Shown here: piece after piece, positions 1 to 11,447 of the stretch
How the letters are laid out: the number at the start of each line of letters is the position of its first letter
Position numbering within the stretch: position 1 is the first letter of the stretch
Origin: Mucor racemosus
Lineage: Eukaryota; Mucoromycota; Mucoromycetes; Mucorales; Mucoraceae
DNA: 64,000 bases
NCBI GenBank assembly: GCA_027405735.1
Contig: JAPEHQ010000014.1
Span: 1,488,001-1,552,000 of the forward strand
Direction: 5' to 3'
The notes under the pieces: generated by a model
Database searches by the model: none
What the model was told of the DNA's origin: nothing
The model's input: the letters and a program-made list of their open reading frames with translations, nothing else
Translations under genes and position numbers: made by a program

Positions 1-1612
1 GTTATTTGCATATTCGCCAATACTTAAAAGAGTATGCAAGCTAGGAACGAGAGGAGTCAAATAAGGAATACCATTAATAACACCATGATTGAGACCATCC
101 GTGTTTTCCATAAAATCAATTGTAAAGTTGATTTGACGATCAACTTTAAGTGCAGGAGCTTCTATCAATGGAGGAGTAAAGGCATCATCATACTGTCCCT
201 TTTTCAAATTAGCATCATCTCGAGGAGCAAAAGGCATGCCCTTGTTGTAGTAAATAGGTGCTTCAATGTCTAAGGTTATTTGTTAGAATTTTTGGCTTGA
301 AATTGCAAATGTTTGACATACTCATTTCAAGATCATCTGGAATATAATCAAACATAACAGGTGCCATATTTGCATGAAGACGGTAATTTTTATCTGTATT
401 ATCTTTTGTCTTTACAAGAACAGATACACGTTGTCCTGCTGCCAAGTATACACTACTCACATGCTTTGCTTGAGTACGAATCTAACATTGCACATTAAAT
501 TTAGAAATAAAAAAAGATGACAAATCAAATTTTCAAACTTACACCATCCACTTCAATTACATCCATTTCATGGTCATCTATACTAACACCAAAAGTAGCA
601 ATACCAGAAACATTAATAATACGAAGTCTATATGTCTTTCCAGGTTTGAAATTAAATGTTGCATTGACATGATCATTAATCAAACCAGATTCTAAAAGAA
701 AGATTAGATCAGGATCAGATAAGCCAAATTACATAATAAAAATGGGAGGAGGGAGAGGGTGAGTTACTCACGAGGAATAGGTTCCACTCCGTCTAAATTG
801 TCTTCATTCATGTATTGTTCCAGGTTTGTATAAGAATCTTCATGATACCAATCTATAAAAGATGTATCAAATATAAACGAGCGGAGTTTAGTTGAGGGGA
901 ATAACGGATTTAAACACATTGTATTACTAGAAAGTTACCTGACACTGTAATGATTTCATCTTCATCGTACTCGAATGGATCATTTGGATCGTATACAACT
1001 AAGGGTACTCTGAGGCCATCCATATATTGTACCTATGCAAATGAGAATTAAGATGATTTATAAACAGTTTTGATTTGAAATTTTACCTTGAAATGACTGT
1101 GCATCCAAAATGTACCGGCTTGTGTTACAAGGAACTCGTAGGTAAAATTGTAATTTGGAGGAATTGGGCTTTGTATACGATTATTTGGTTAGAAATTCAA
1201 GTTTTCGTGTACAATTATATTTCAGTTTTACCATTGAGTAACCATACCAGCACCATCGTAAATGTTTGTGCGATTATTTTGGTTGATTCCATGTGCATGA
1301 ATGACAGTAGGTTCATTCAATTTATTATATACGTGAATGACAAGTGTATCGTTAATATTGAGTTTGACCGGAGCAGGGCTAATTTTTCGGATGAGAAAGA
1401 GAAATCAGTTGATTTTATTGAAATTTGACCAAACAAAATACATACGGCCATTGATCATTTATACTAATAACTCTTCTTTCATGAAGGCCATCTGGATTTA
1501 CATTTTTATATTCGAGATTCCAATCATATACAACCTTCTCTGCCAAAGTACAAGAAATTGGGAGTAATAAAACTGCTGCCAATATACAAGGTATAGTAGC
1601 CAAACTCTTCAT
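1..1612 (-). CDS. Fet3-like multicopper oxidase (ferroxidase), 3' end cut off
   Basis: Secreted or cell-surface multicopper oxidase. The family oxidises Fe(II) for high-affinity iron uptake or acts as a laccase. The start ATG at 1612 opens an N-terminal signal peptide (MKSLATIPCILAAVLLLPIS) followed by the NPDGLHERRVISINDQWP block typical of fungal Fet3 proteins. Exons read as 1612-1446, 1378-1232, 1168-1087, 1032-939, 852-772, 691-543, 481-322 and 269-1, all joined in frame. Copper ligand region 1 is TVIHAHG (exon 2) and region 2 is GTFWMHSHFK (exon 3). DGAGMVTQCPIPP lies between them. Cupredoxin domain 2 begins around GKTYRLRIVNVSG. The third domain with the C-terminal HCHxxxH cluster and any membrane anchor lie beyond the window, so ferroxidase versus laccase cannot be settled. 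It is divergent from the membrane gene at 1935, 322 bp away. No FTR1 permease is visible beside it. Confidence 0.93.
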
Positions 1613-1934
1613 CTACAAGTATTTTTGGAAACACAAAAAAAAAAAAAAAGGATATCCATCATCTCAAACAAGTTCCATCATGTCGTTATAAAAATACGGA
1701 CCAGGGACTGTGTTTCCTTTGTGTGTCAGAAGAATCTGATAAGATTAATCAACTGATCAAACAGGACGGACAGAGGGGGGAGGGTTGGGAGGGGGGCGGG
1801 GGGAGAAGTGAGGGGAGTTGAGGAAGAAAAATCTTTGAAACATCGACTCATTTTTGTATACAAAAAAAAAAACCCTGTTGAAACTTTGTACTTTCTCCCT
1901 TTCTTTCTTTTTATTTCCATATACAAAAGAGAAC
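1613..1934. promoter_or_regulatory. Divergent promoter region between oxidase and membrane gene
   Basis: This 322-bp spacer holds the 5' flanks of two divergent genes. It contains an A-run at 1637-1649, a G-rich block at 1771-1803 (mostly G on the + strand) and a pyrimidine-rich stretch (ctttctccctttctttc) just before the + strand start. Coregulation is only an inference from the geometry. Confidence 0.4.
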
Positions 1935-2849
1935 ATGGAATTTAACAAGGCGTTTTTTCATTATATCTTACCAAAGATCAATAGTACAAGCATTTTATCT
2001 ACTAGTTTATTGATTTGTAGTAGAAAAAAGAACCAACATGATACGGGATTATTGATGCTGGGAATCACATTTGGATTATTCATCCAATCTTTATTGACAT
2101 GTTTCCATACATCTTTAGCAAGTTACTTGATTCGGTATCAATCCGAAATGCATCTTGTATTTTCTATTGCATTGTTTCTTTGCACCACAATTCTGGGTTT
2201 CGATATGGTCAAAAGTCAACAAAAGCAAAAAAAGTCAACAATGGCCACTCGTTTAGCCACCATGTTGACACCCATTATGTTTATTTTAAATCAGGGCATT
2301 GATATCAACCTGTATTTAATTAGAAATACTGTAAGTTTCTCGGTCATCGTATCTCTATTGTGTCTAAAAAAAAAAATTCTTTAGAGATTAACATTTAATG
2401 CAGCCACTTGTACCTTTTTGACAAGCGTATTCGTTTCCGGTTTCTTCAGCATTGTATTTTATGCTGTAACATGTTATTTCTCTAGTTGGGTCCAACAATG
2501 CATTTATAGCATCGCTCTTTATTTTACCGGAGCAATTGCATTAGCAAATACCTTTGGCTATATTGAATTGATTCAACATCCCATTATTGTAAAAAGCTTA
2601 GTTTATACTCTTCGTCAATCTCAAAAGGCATCTGTTGGTATAATTCGGTAAATATTAGATGATTGTATCATAGGATGTTTATATTAATTTAATTTCTCAA
2701 CATATATATATATATAAAGACGTTTATTCAATGCTACAATGGGTATCAAAGATACAGAAACTACAAATTGGATCGGTACAGGATATAGCCTTTATTGGTT
2801 TTGCGTTTCTTTTTGTTTAATATACAAGATTCGTCATGATCAAAAATAA
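1935..2849 (+). CDS. Unrecognised multi-pass membrane protein
   Basis: I do not recognise a family. Three exons read cleanly: 1935-2331, 2386-2647 and 2720-2849. The ATG at 1935 (MEFNKAFFHYILPKIN) was chosen because the residues upstream of it are poly-Lys and low complexity. The ~262-aa product has about five or six hydrophobic helices: LLMLGITFGLFIQSLL, MHLVFSIALFLCTTILGF, SVFVSGFFSIVFYAVTCYF, CIYSIALYFTGAIALA and YSLYWFCVSFCLIY. A basic loop (KSQQKQKKS) follows the second helix. It ends in a short polar tail (KIRHDQK). The stop is only 11 bp from the stop of the convergent PEX4 gene, so their 3' UTRs must overlap. It lacks the REGLE motif of FTR1 iron permeases, so its place next to the ferroxidase does not make it FTR1. 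Confidence 0.8.
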
Positions 2850-2860
2850 TAAAAAGCATA

Positions 2861-3439
2861 TTATTTAGTTGCATATAATTGGGTATACATTCGAATAAGA
2901 CTTTCATAACCTAATTGATCATTACATCTCAATAAATTTGCAGCATCACAATTTAAAGGTGAAGAAGGTTCTGGATTGGTTAGTAAGAGAGAAATGGCCA
3001 ATAGAGTTGATTTTAGAGTCCAAGCCGGTGACCAAGCAGTTTTCAATATGTCTAAACAAATCTCTCCAGTCTTTTTAAGGTTGTTAATAAAGCAAGAACC
3101 CCAAAATACAATGTATTTATTACCTTAAAATGTATGTTGGGGTGACATATCGTGGTCACGAACTTTATAGAAGGTGGATGAATTGGATAATTGGAAGGTA
3201 TTTGGATAGACAGTTCAAACTGACCACCTGTTTCTTGTATATAAGTATCTAGAAAGTGAATTACATATTTAATACTTATTACCTTCGTATGGCGTATCTG
3301 CTAATCCTGCAAGTATTGCTTTCCATTGTAACAAATCATCGTCTGATTCAGGAGCTAATTCAATGATTTCTGGATGTGCTTTAGTCTCTTTGTCAATCTC
3401 ACGCAACTCTTTTAACAATCTTCTAGATACAGCGTCCAT
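2861..3439 (-). CDS. PEX4: PEX4-type ubiquitin-conjugating enzyme E2
   Basis: E2 enzyme. The PEX4 class mono-ubiquitinates the import receptor PEX5 at the peroxisome with PEX22 as anchor. Three exons, 3439-3283, 3248-3124 and 3068-2861, give about 163 aa, the usual size of a minimal E2 (UBC) fold. The core reads YPIHPPSIKFVTTICHPNIH then TGEICLDIL, with the catalytic Cys near residue 99. The tail SPLNCDAANLLRCNDQLGYE resembles the PEX4 tail (SPL.VD..N..RC.D...Y) and not UBC4/5 or UBC9, which is why I name PEX4. The HPN tripeptide that positions the catalytic Asn is intact. It is convergent with the preceding gene. PEX22 is not in the window. Confidence 0.85.
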
Positions 3440-3877
3440 GTTGATATGTTTTTATATATGGAATTAATAGTAATAGTAATGGGAAAGAAAGAAGAATGCT
3501 TTTTTTTTTCTCTTCCCACTTTCCCTTTTGTAAATTTTTCTTAGTCATTTGAATTGCCGTCTGTGGATTCCTGATTTCCATAACTGATCAATCTCATGGG
3601 TATTGCATTAAAAATCAATTTGATAAACCATGCATTTTTCTCTGATCTATGGGGTTGTTATTTACTGGTCAAAGTTTTCTATCGTTCTAGTTTAAGAAAT
3701 AAGCTTAATTGCGCATAACTATTCATTACACAACCAACATTTGCAAAGCATGCACTTCTCACACAAATTAGAGTTACGTGACTTTAAACTACAATTAGAA
3801 CATGCGCAAACAAAGGCAACAAAATGAGCAGCAAATAACTTACTTTTTAGCAACCCAAGTTGATATCTAATTTGATC

Positions 3878-4983
3878 ATGTCAACTGTATTATTACCATT
3901 AAACGTCAAGAAATTAGGTGCTCTTGAAAAGAGACAAACAAGCTTTATAGAACAGGCTGTCATTTTAGCCATTCAACAGCAAACCAACTTGATTATCAGT
4001 ATTTCTTGCGATGAGATAAAAGCTCATGTTGATTGTATAGATGCTATTTGGGAACAAATCCAAGCTTTTTTAGGCACTATTTATGTTATTCAATTAAACA
4101 CATCTTATAAAAATGATGAACCATTATTCGATTGCAATGTTGTATTTGCTGATATCTGTGGTTATTCTGTATATCTTGAACCTTATATCAAAAATGTATG
4201 TGTTTCCCCCGAGAATATCAAAGGTGCGAGCATATTTAATCAGGCAAATCAAATTTATTTAGCTAATTACTAATTATTAATATCATTAGAAATACAAGCA
4301 ATAAATCAGTCAAGACAACAACAACAACAACAGACACTATTGGAGACACATTTATTAACCAGTGGTGATCAAACTGAACAACCAGCATTAGAAGGTAACA
4401 CAGGACCTATTGAACCTTTGGTTTTTCAACGTGTAGCAGTCGGCGGTACATTTGATCATCTTCATGCTGGCCATAAAATCTTGTTGACAATGACAGCTCT
4501 CTTGGCAAAGCAAAGCATGGTTGTTGGTGTTACTGATGATTGTATGTTGTTGAAAAAGAAACATCGTGAATTGATTGCTTCTACTCAACAAAGAGTAGCA
4601 TTTGTAAAGGAATATCTTTATAGAGTCAAGAGAAGCATTACGTATGAAGTGGTTCCTATTAAAGATCCCTTTGGCCCCACAGTTACTGATCCAACTATTG
4701 ATGCTTTGGTAGTATCTAAAGAAACATTAAAGGGGGGTGATTTAGGTATGTTTATATATATAAAAAAAGATACAAAAAGATTTTAATTTATTAATTTGGT
4801 TGTATTACAGTAAATAGCGAAAGAGATATGCGTGGATATCCTCCTTTGGAGCTTCGAATTATTGATGTCATTTCTTCGGAAAATGCATCTGTTCAGGGCA
4901 AAGATATGGATGTTTTGAAGATTAGTTCAAGTTGGATTAGAGAATATATTGCTAATAATAATAGTAAGGATAATAAAGAATAG
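3878..4983 (+). CDS. Phosphopantetheine adenylyltransferase (CoA synthesis)
   Basis: Transfers AMP from ATP to 4'-phosphopantetheine to form dephospho-CoA, step four of CoA synthesis. This matches fungal Cab4 or the PPAT half of animal CoA synthase. Exons are 3878-4223, 4290-4745 and 4811-4983. The first intron uses a GTGCGA donor, chosen because it alone keeps the frame. The catalytic nucleotidyltransferase loop VAVGGTFDHLHAGHKILL contains the H-x-G-H motif, and the C-terminal KISSSWIREYI is the second nucleotide-binding signature. The N-terminal ~120 residues (LPLNVKKLGALEKRQTSF...) are the poorly conserved leader seen in fungal homologues. A short polyQ (six CAA/CAG codons) sits at the start of exon 2. 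No dephospho-CoA kinase domain follows, so it is monofunctional, about 324 aa. Confidence 0.92.
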
Positions 4984-5363
4984 TTGTGTTTGTGTGTTGT
5001 GTATATATAAATGTATCAAAAAGAAGAAGAGGGGCAATCATTTTGGAGGCTACGATGAAACATATTTGAAATTTCATTGATTCATACTTTTGTTAAAGAG
5101 TTTTTTCAGCGTGGTCTTAGTAGTTATATGAATAGTAAAAGTATGCATTAATAGCCTATGGTATCTGAATCAAGCCTACTTTTTTTTTTCAGATGTTTGG
5201 TTATTGTGTACTTGAAGTAAGAGTAAAAAGTTTCTAAAAAATGGATAAAAAGAAGCGATAAGTCACCAAAATTTGAATGTTGTTGTTGTTGTTGTTGTTG
5301 TATGTATGTATGTATATTAATGTGTCAATGAACGGTGAATATATGTTGATTTTACTTGAATTC
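4984..5363. other. Convergent 3' flanks with microsatellite
   Basis: No gene is seen between two converging stops. A (TTG)n run followed by (TATG)n lies at about 5278-5314. Poly-T tracts on either strand could act as 3' end signals. Confidence 0.6.
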
Positions 5364-7095
5364 TTATCCTCGGTCAACATCGTAAACCCAAGCATAAAAA
5401 CTAGCCACTTTTTGATCAAATAAGTCGATCAATCTATTGTTTAAATCTCTATAAACCTTTTGTAATCGATACCGAGTTGATAATTCTGGTTCTTCTACGG
5501 TTGGACTGAATGGTACTGTATGTATTTGTTGGTTATTAATAAAGGAACGATGGCGAGGTCTTTGTTGAACGAACAAACTTTTATCTAAATTGGCTTTTTG
5601 TAAATGATGATTGATGGCAGGGCTTGTGGACTCTGCTTGATTTGCAGTTGCAGTTGCAGTTGCAGTTGAGTTTTCAAATGAATTATTATCATGCGGATGA
5701 GGATAATGAATATTCAGATCGATAGAACTCGATAGTAATTCGTCTTCTGACAAATGTTGTTCATCTTGATAGAAGTTTCGTTCAGCAAAATAAGTTGGAT
5801 CAATGTCTAAAAATCGAGCTAATTTCTGAAATGAACCTGAAGGATTCAATAAAATATCTTCTGTTCGAATCACAAATAATTGGGATGGAGCAAATTGTTG
5901 TAAAAATGGAATCAAAGCAGGATAATACATTCCTTTTGCCAATGAATTAAACGCATGTGTATCGTTAGATACTTTCCAAGATGCTCTAATTTCGCTTCCT
6001 TGATGGCAACTAACAAAACCTTCCCATCCAGTTTGTGTACTGGTATGTCCACATCGTCGTAAAATGGGCAATTCTAGATCAATTAGTGTTTCGAATGACA
6101 GATTTGAATTTCCTAATTCTAAATCAAGCTAAAAGTCAATATGGACATGTTGGGAAAAGAGAGGAACTTGTGTGTGTGTATATAAATACCTGATTTCTCG
6201 TACAAATATTGTGAATAAGCTCTAGCAATAGGTTCTCTTAATAGAAATACAAGCTAACACGAAGAGTATCGATCAATTACAGTTCATTATATAATCAATT
6301 GAGTATTTTTTTTTTACCTTGACATGTGGCAGAGTATCCTTGATTCGTTTGGCAGTTAAATGGCTATTATACAAATAATGTGGTGCATTTTCTCCTACAA
6401 TCCAATTTCTATTTTCTTCCATTGTGGCCAGCACATCATCTTTCAAAAAAGGAAATTGAGATATGTATGAATCGAAAGCATTGGCTTCGTCGAACTCCTC
6501 TTTGTCGAATACATGATTTGCTGTAGGTCCGCTATTATCAACTGAAGCTGCAGCAACTTGAGGGTGCTGTTTCAACATGCGAAATACATACGAGGCACCT
6601 GCAAACTCACTTCCAGCAAATATAAATGAAGGAACAGGCTTTGCACAAGATTTAGAATGTTGAGGAATAAAATGTGGACAATTTCTTGGATAATAAACTA
6701 TAGTTGAAAGCTTAGCTTCTAAATATATATGTATATATATATATATATATTATCTGCTTAAACCTACGCTTGGGATGATGAGTTGGATTAGAAAGTGGTT
6801 GATTTGTTATATAATTTCTCCATTTTGTTGGTACTTTCTTGGATGTAAAAGGTAAGAAGATAGATTCATCATCATTTGGATCGACTTTATTCCATGCCAT
6901 TGTAGTTGTTTGAATGATTATCGTTGTTGCAATACATGCAGCAACAATTGAAATAATAAAATATTGCCACTTGAATATAATACGAACTTGTCCTGATGGT
7001 AAGGTTTGAATACGACCACCTGTAATAAAGGCTAAACAAGCCATGATTAGATTTTTTATTGGCAAAGGATCTTTTTCATTTGCTGTATTCTTCAT
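5364..7095 (-). CDS. Golgi-type sulfotransferase, PAPS loop altered
   Basis: PAPS-dependent carbohydrate sulfotransferase family (Sulfotransfer_1). The predicted form is a type II membrane protein: a short basic N-terminus, one anchor helix (FKWQYFIISIVAACIATTII, about residues 50-70), then a lumenal catalytic domain. Exons are 7095-6768, 6718-6318, 6253-6190 and 6118-5364, about 515 aa. The only ATG of the first exon is at 7095. The 3'-phosphate site LREPIARAYSQYLY is well kept, as is the later KGMYYPALIPFLQQF...QLFVIRTEDILLNP block. The 5'-PSB loop reads FIFAGSEFAGASYVFRML, whereas the family has G-x-x-K-x-G-T-T, so the invariant catalytic Lys is replaced by Phe. A low-complexity insert (TATATATAN, then His/Asn-rich) lies between the catalytic core and a C-terminal helix. 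The substrate is unknown. Confidence 0.85.
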
Positions 7096-7127
7096 TATAG
7101 AAATGAAAATAAAAGACAAGTGAAATG

Positions 7128-7160
<33 letters not shown>

Positions 7161-7390
7161 AGAAACAGGAGAGGGGGGGGGGGATTCAACCATCCAATTT
7201 AGAGTTTTTACTTGTTTCTTTGGTAATGTGTAACAGTATTCGATATTGATATAACAGATTTATCTTGATGATCCCCTTAAAAAATGGGGATAATAAATTG
7301 TAAAGCTGTATTTTGTTGTTTGTCCCTTCTTTGTCCTTCCCATTTCTCTCTCTCTCTCTCTCTCTTTTATATCTATTTTTATCGACTAAA
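7096..7390. other. Divergent 5' flanks with poly-A and CT repeats
   Basis: This is the spacer between divergent genes. It holds a near-pure A tract (about 7129-7157), a G run (7174-7182) and a (TC)n pyrimidine tract at about 7347-7367. The CT tract precedes the + strand gene, a common promoter feature in this window. Confidence 0.5.
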
Positions 7391-8124
7391 ATGATAGCTT
7401 GCTTTTATATTGTGAGCTTACGTTGGAGACCACCAAAATTAATCATCAAGGATGAATCAAACATCATCACAAGTTTATCTTCATTTGTATGGTATAGTCA
7501 ATTATGTATGGAAATCAAGAAATTATCTTACTAAAGTACACATAGATACCACAGACACTGATAGAAACTCGGATTGAACAATTAAATCGTCTAGTTCAAA
7601 ACCAATGCCCATCACATCATGTTGATTTTTACATTTTTACAGTGGCCGTATTATGTGTCATTTGCTCTGCTATTTTTACATTTATTGCAAGATCATTGAA
7701 TATATCCATGTGGTGTCCTCTTTTGCTTTTATTAATACCTACAGCACTTAGTTTCTGGACAAGTAAAAGGAGATCTACGTTAATAGTCAAGATTAAAGAG
7801 GTAATACTTATGCAAATGTTGTGTCAAATTTTCCATTGTCTAATTTGTGAAAAGTTTGAATCTGCCTTGAAAAAAGCCTTGTATGAATATACAGCAACAG
7901 ATCAAAATATCAAATGGTCACTACAAAGAGTTCCAGTTGATGAAGCACCTTGCACGTCAGTTCGATTCTGTTTAGTGATTCATATTACGGAACTGGATCC
8001 AGAAATGGTGTATGTGGGTGAAGAATTACCATCTTATCAAACTGCTCTAAATACAGCAAACATATTTAATCCTCCAAGTTACCATGAATTAACAGCACCT
8101 CCACATGCTGTTGTTTTTTCCTAG
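7391..8124 (+). CDS. Small membrane protein with PY motifs
   Basis: I do not recognise the family. The main exon (from about 7555 to 8124) reads TLIETRIEQLNRLVQNQ, a possible coiled coil, then two hydrophobic helices (IFTVAVLCVICSAIFTFIA and MWCPLLLLLIPTALSFW). These are joined by a very short loop, so both termini are likely cytosolic. The tail carries LPSY and NPPSYHEL, the latter a PPxY site of the kind bound by WW domains of Rsp5/Nedd4 ubiquitin ligases. The 5' end is uncertain. Model 1 starts at ATG 7391 with the donor at 7487. Model 2 starts at ATG 7452 (MNQTSSQVYLHLYGIVNY) with the donor at 7508. Both use the branch-like TTACTAAAG and the acceptor at 7554. Length is about 205-220 aa. 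Confidence 0.65.
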
Positions 8125-8313
8125 ACATTCTTCATCTTGATAATATTAATATAATTTTTTTAAAGTTTGTTTTTTTGCACAAAATTAAGGGGGTCAAGGG
8201 CTAGCAAAAGAGTTAATAGTAGGGGAAAGGTTCAATAGGAGAAATGAGAAGGGGATTTTTTTTTATTTTTTTTTTAGCCAAGGATATGATTTATTTTTGT
8301 ATATGTATATTGT

Positions 8314-8749
8314 TCATTCTTTCTTTTCATTGGTATCTTCTTGTGAAATAAATGGTTGAGGATGTTTATTATACATTGGCCAAGGGGGAATAACAACCTT
8401 AATAAATTTATGCAACAAATTAATATATACGCGTTCAACAAAGATCATACAAATAAGACAACTAACCAAAGCAGTTAATGCTAATCCAGCAGCAAATACA
8501 ATAAGAAGCGTTTGCATAGATTGCATAGAATAGCCTATAATAAAACTAGCAATCTACATGATGGCCATTAGTTTGTGTATGTATTGTTTTATTTTAAACT
8601 TACACCAGACAGTATTAATAAATAGTGTGTCAATTGTTCGGCTAACTTTTGTCCATCAAAGTCCTAGAAATAGATCAATATATATTTTATTTAACATCCA
8701 CAGAATGTCAACTTACAATAGTACATTCTAAAATATCTGCAAAACTCAT
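8314..8749 (-). CDS. SPC1: Signal peptidase complex subunit 1
   Basis: Small ER membrane subunit of the signal peptidase complex (SPC12/SPCS1 family). Exons are 8749-8717 (MSFADILECTI), 8663-8604 (DFDGQKLAEQLTHYLL), 8553-8467 and 8397-8314. The FDGQKLAEQ block and IPPWPMYNKHP are family signatures, flanking a two-helix hairpin. A 69-bp stretch (8398-8466) is open in frame and would insert 23 residues in the middle of the second helix. I treat it as an intron (GTTAGT donor, TATTAAT branch, AAG acceptor), because removing it gives ALTALVVIPPWP, which lines up with animal SPCS1. The spliced product is about 87 aa. The tail is short and polar (EDTNEKKE). Confidence 0.9.
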
Positions 8750-9329
8750 TTTAATTAAAACAATATAAAGAAAAAGGAGGAACTGCCAACTTGTATGATT
8801 TTTTTCCACCCAATACCATTGTTATACGCTCAATACGGGGTTCCAATCAGAACAGCACGCAGCGATATCAATTACAGATTCCACACTTTTATTTTACATG
8901 TGGTAATAAAACCAAGGCACTCTCCGTAGCGTCACTTTAACATATTGCTTATCCTTGAAATGGTTGTTTCTAGTTTCATATTACTTGATGAATAAAATGA
9001 ATTTGTGCATTTTATGAACATGATTATTCTTGTCTTTAGACACAGTGTAAATTATGATTCAAGGATTGCTCCCCTAGCAAAGAAAGATATCTGATCTCGA
9101 TTGAACGAGCGAGCATAGTGCTTTTTTTTTTTTTTTTTGCTTAAATTGATCTATTTCTTGTTGGTTTGCTTGGATTATCTTTCCCAGAAAATTGCTGCTT
9201 GTATTGCTCTCTTTTGCATCCTTGCTTGCTTCAAATTATACATACGAGTATACAACACATGCTCCATACTCTTATATCCCTTAGCTTTTGAATAAATTAA
9301 AATAGTTACGGCAATCGTAGCGCTCAAAA

Positions 9330-10740
9330 AATTCAATTTTCATAGTTTCAATCTTCTAAATCGAAGCGTACCCTCTTTTCTATAACTAGCCTCATGTTAA
9401 ACACTTTTTAAGGTATACCTTACACATTGCTAAATAGATATAAATTGGTCGCATTATGCTATCTATTCCTAAATTCATTGGTATCACACAAAAGATATAA
9501 AAACAGGTAAACCTCACTCCTTTTTCCTAGAAAAGTGGGTCTCCCTTTTCATCCCTGCTCTACTTTTTTTTTTCGCTAAATAACTCCAAGAATAAATTAT
9601 ATGTAAATGTACCTGAGATATTCAGCTTTAATCCAAAAACAAGTATCCGGAAATATCCTACTTTTTGCAGTTGGTATTAATTTTTCAATGTTAAGGTTTC
9701 AGATTTTTTACGCGTATTTTACTGCTAATGTATTGAAAACTTTGAGGCTTCATATCTCCAGAAAAAATTAAGCTATACTACCACTTTTTAATAATAAAAT
9801 TTACTTGTTTTGAGACGCTCTATAACATATTTTAGTATAAAAAAATTTCGAGCACTTTTATTTTTTTTTCATTTTTTTGACATTTTTGTAGTAAATTTCA
9901 AAATATTTGTTAAATTGAGCAACGCTTTTTTTTTACCTTTGCGTCATCCAGCTCGTTGAGTTCTGTTGGACTCAATTTAGTTTTTTTCAAAATATTGATT
10001 TTTCGTGGAGATATCCTCAAAAATGTGTACAAAGGAATAGTTTCGCTTCTAGCTTCAATTTTCCCCTTGTATACCCCCTCATCCCAAATTCTGAATTTGA
10101 AAAAAAATTGATGAAAATATCGTTTTCTCTACGAAAAATACAGCTAAAAGATTCAGCAATGGCTCGATCGATAGATAATTTTGTTGTACACTATATATAT
10201 TAGTTATATTTGAAACATGTTTATGAAAAGTGGTGTGTATCTTTAAAAAACCTCCAAAAATTCAATCGCATCTTACGCAAAATTCAATATAAAATATTTT
10301 TTTGAATTCTGTTTAGGTTGATGCAGAATCTAAAACTCTACAAAAACCATTTAATACGCTAGGTCTACTTACTTTGTAATTCATGAGCTATTAACCGGTT
10401 TTGTTTTTTTCATCATTTTCTGATCGATTTGGCAAATCGATTTTGAAACCCAGGTACCGTAGGATTAAGCTGTAATAGAAACTATTAGTTAGATTATATT
10501 GACAAAAAATCAATATTTTTCGCTGAAACAAAAAATGCAGCGTAGCTGTCAGTGGGATCTATCTTATGAATACAAAAAAATAACACATCAATTTAGATGC
10601 TTAATTTTTTATGATTGATTTTAGGTCAATTTTAGGCCAGTACAATTATATTCTGATATTAATTTTCTTATTTTCGGACAGATATCAATGGTCTATAAAG
10701 GGAGAAGTTACATTATATTTGAAAATTTGGCGCAATAATT
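9330..10740. repeat. Dispersed non-coding repeat, copy 1 (family I)
   Basis: About 1.4 kb shared in the same orientation with 29690-31110. Matching blocks include cctgagatattcagctttaa / cctgagatgttcaactttaa, aagtatccggaaatatcct (both), gattttttacgcgtatttyac and aaaatattgatttttcgtg. No long reading frame, LTR, TIR or tRNA-like head was seen. Divergence is scattered, so the copies are old. Confidence 0.8.
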
Positions 10741-10784
10741 CGAAATTTGACTCAATTCTAAGCAAAAAAATTCAAGATTGATGA

Positions 10785-10925
10785 TATATCAGCAATTTAC
10801 CCAGATGTAGAAATCCGGGAAGAATTATTAAAATTCAACATGACATTTAGTAACTTATACTAAATATCATAGCTAGCCACTAGCATTAGCAACGAAAAAT
10901 ACCAAGAATACCCAGCAACTCTTGG
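10785..10925 (+). repeat. Short dispersed repeat, copy 1 (family II)
   Basis: Matches the reverse complement of 48645-48790 (acccagatgtagaaatccgg, catgacatttagtaac, ccactagcattagcaa). There are indels between the copies. No coding content. It may be one end of a transposon, since the orientation is opposite in the two places. Confidence 0.65.
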
Positions 10926-11447
10926 CAACAATGAAAATTAGGCAATTCTAAACCTTATTCAAATGATACAATTTTAATCAGCTAAAGCTTTATTACAAAG
11001 ATTTCCAAAGATTTAAAATAATTGAAAAAGTAGGAGGGTATTTATAATAATTTAGAAAATAATGTGGATACCATCAGACTTAATTGGATTTATATTTAGT
11101 ATTTAGTAATATTTTAGTTTTAAGTACATTGTTATTGGTTTAATATTTTAAGAGGTACATCATGCAGAGTATTAGCCATAAGGGATTGCATGTCGTGCGT
11201 GACAATATCGATCTTTTGAGAAATAGTTGTTTATTTAATTACCATAATATCTCTTTTACTGTATGTAAAAAACCTCGAATTAAGGAGTAACTTTTTGTAT
11301 GTTTGAATTTTTATTTATAATACTGATAGTACAACTACAACACAGAGGATTATTAGTCACAAAGCTGATTATTTGTTTATTATTATCTATTGATTTGGAT
11401 AGAATCCTATTTTGATATATATGCCATTTGTGTAGTTGATTGCGCCG

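Noticed and set aside
1935..2849. FTR1 iron permease next to the ferroxidase
   Set aside because: No REGLE/RExxE motifs and different helix pattern.
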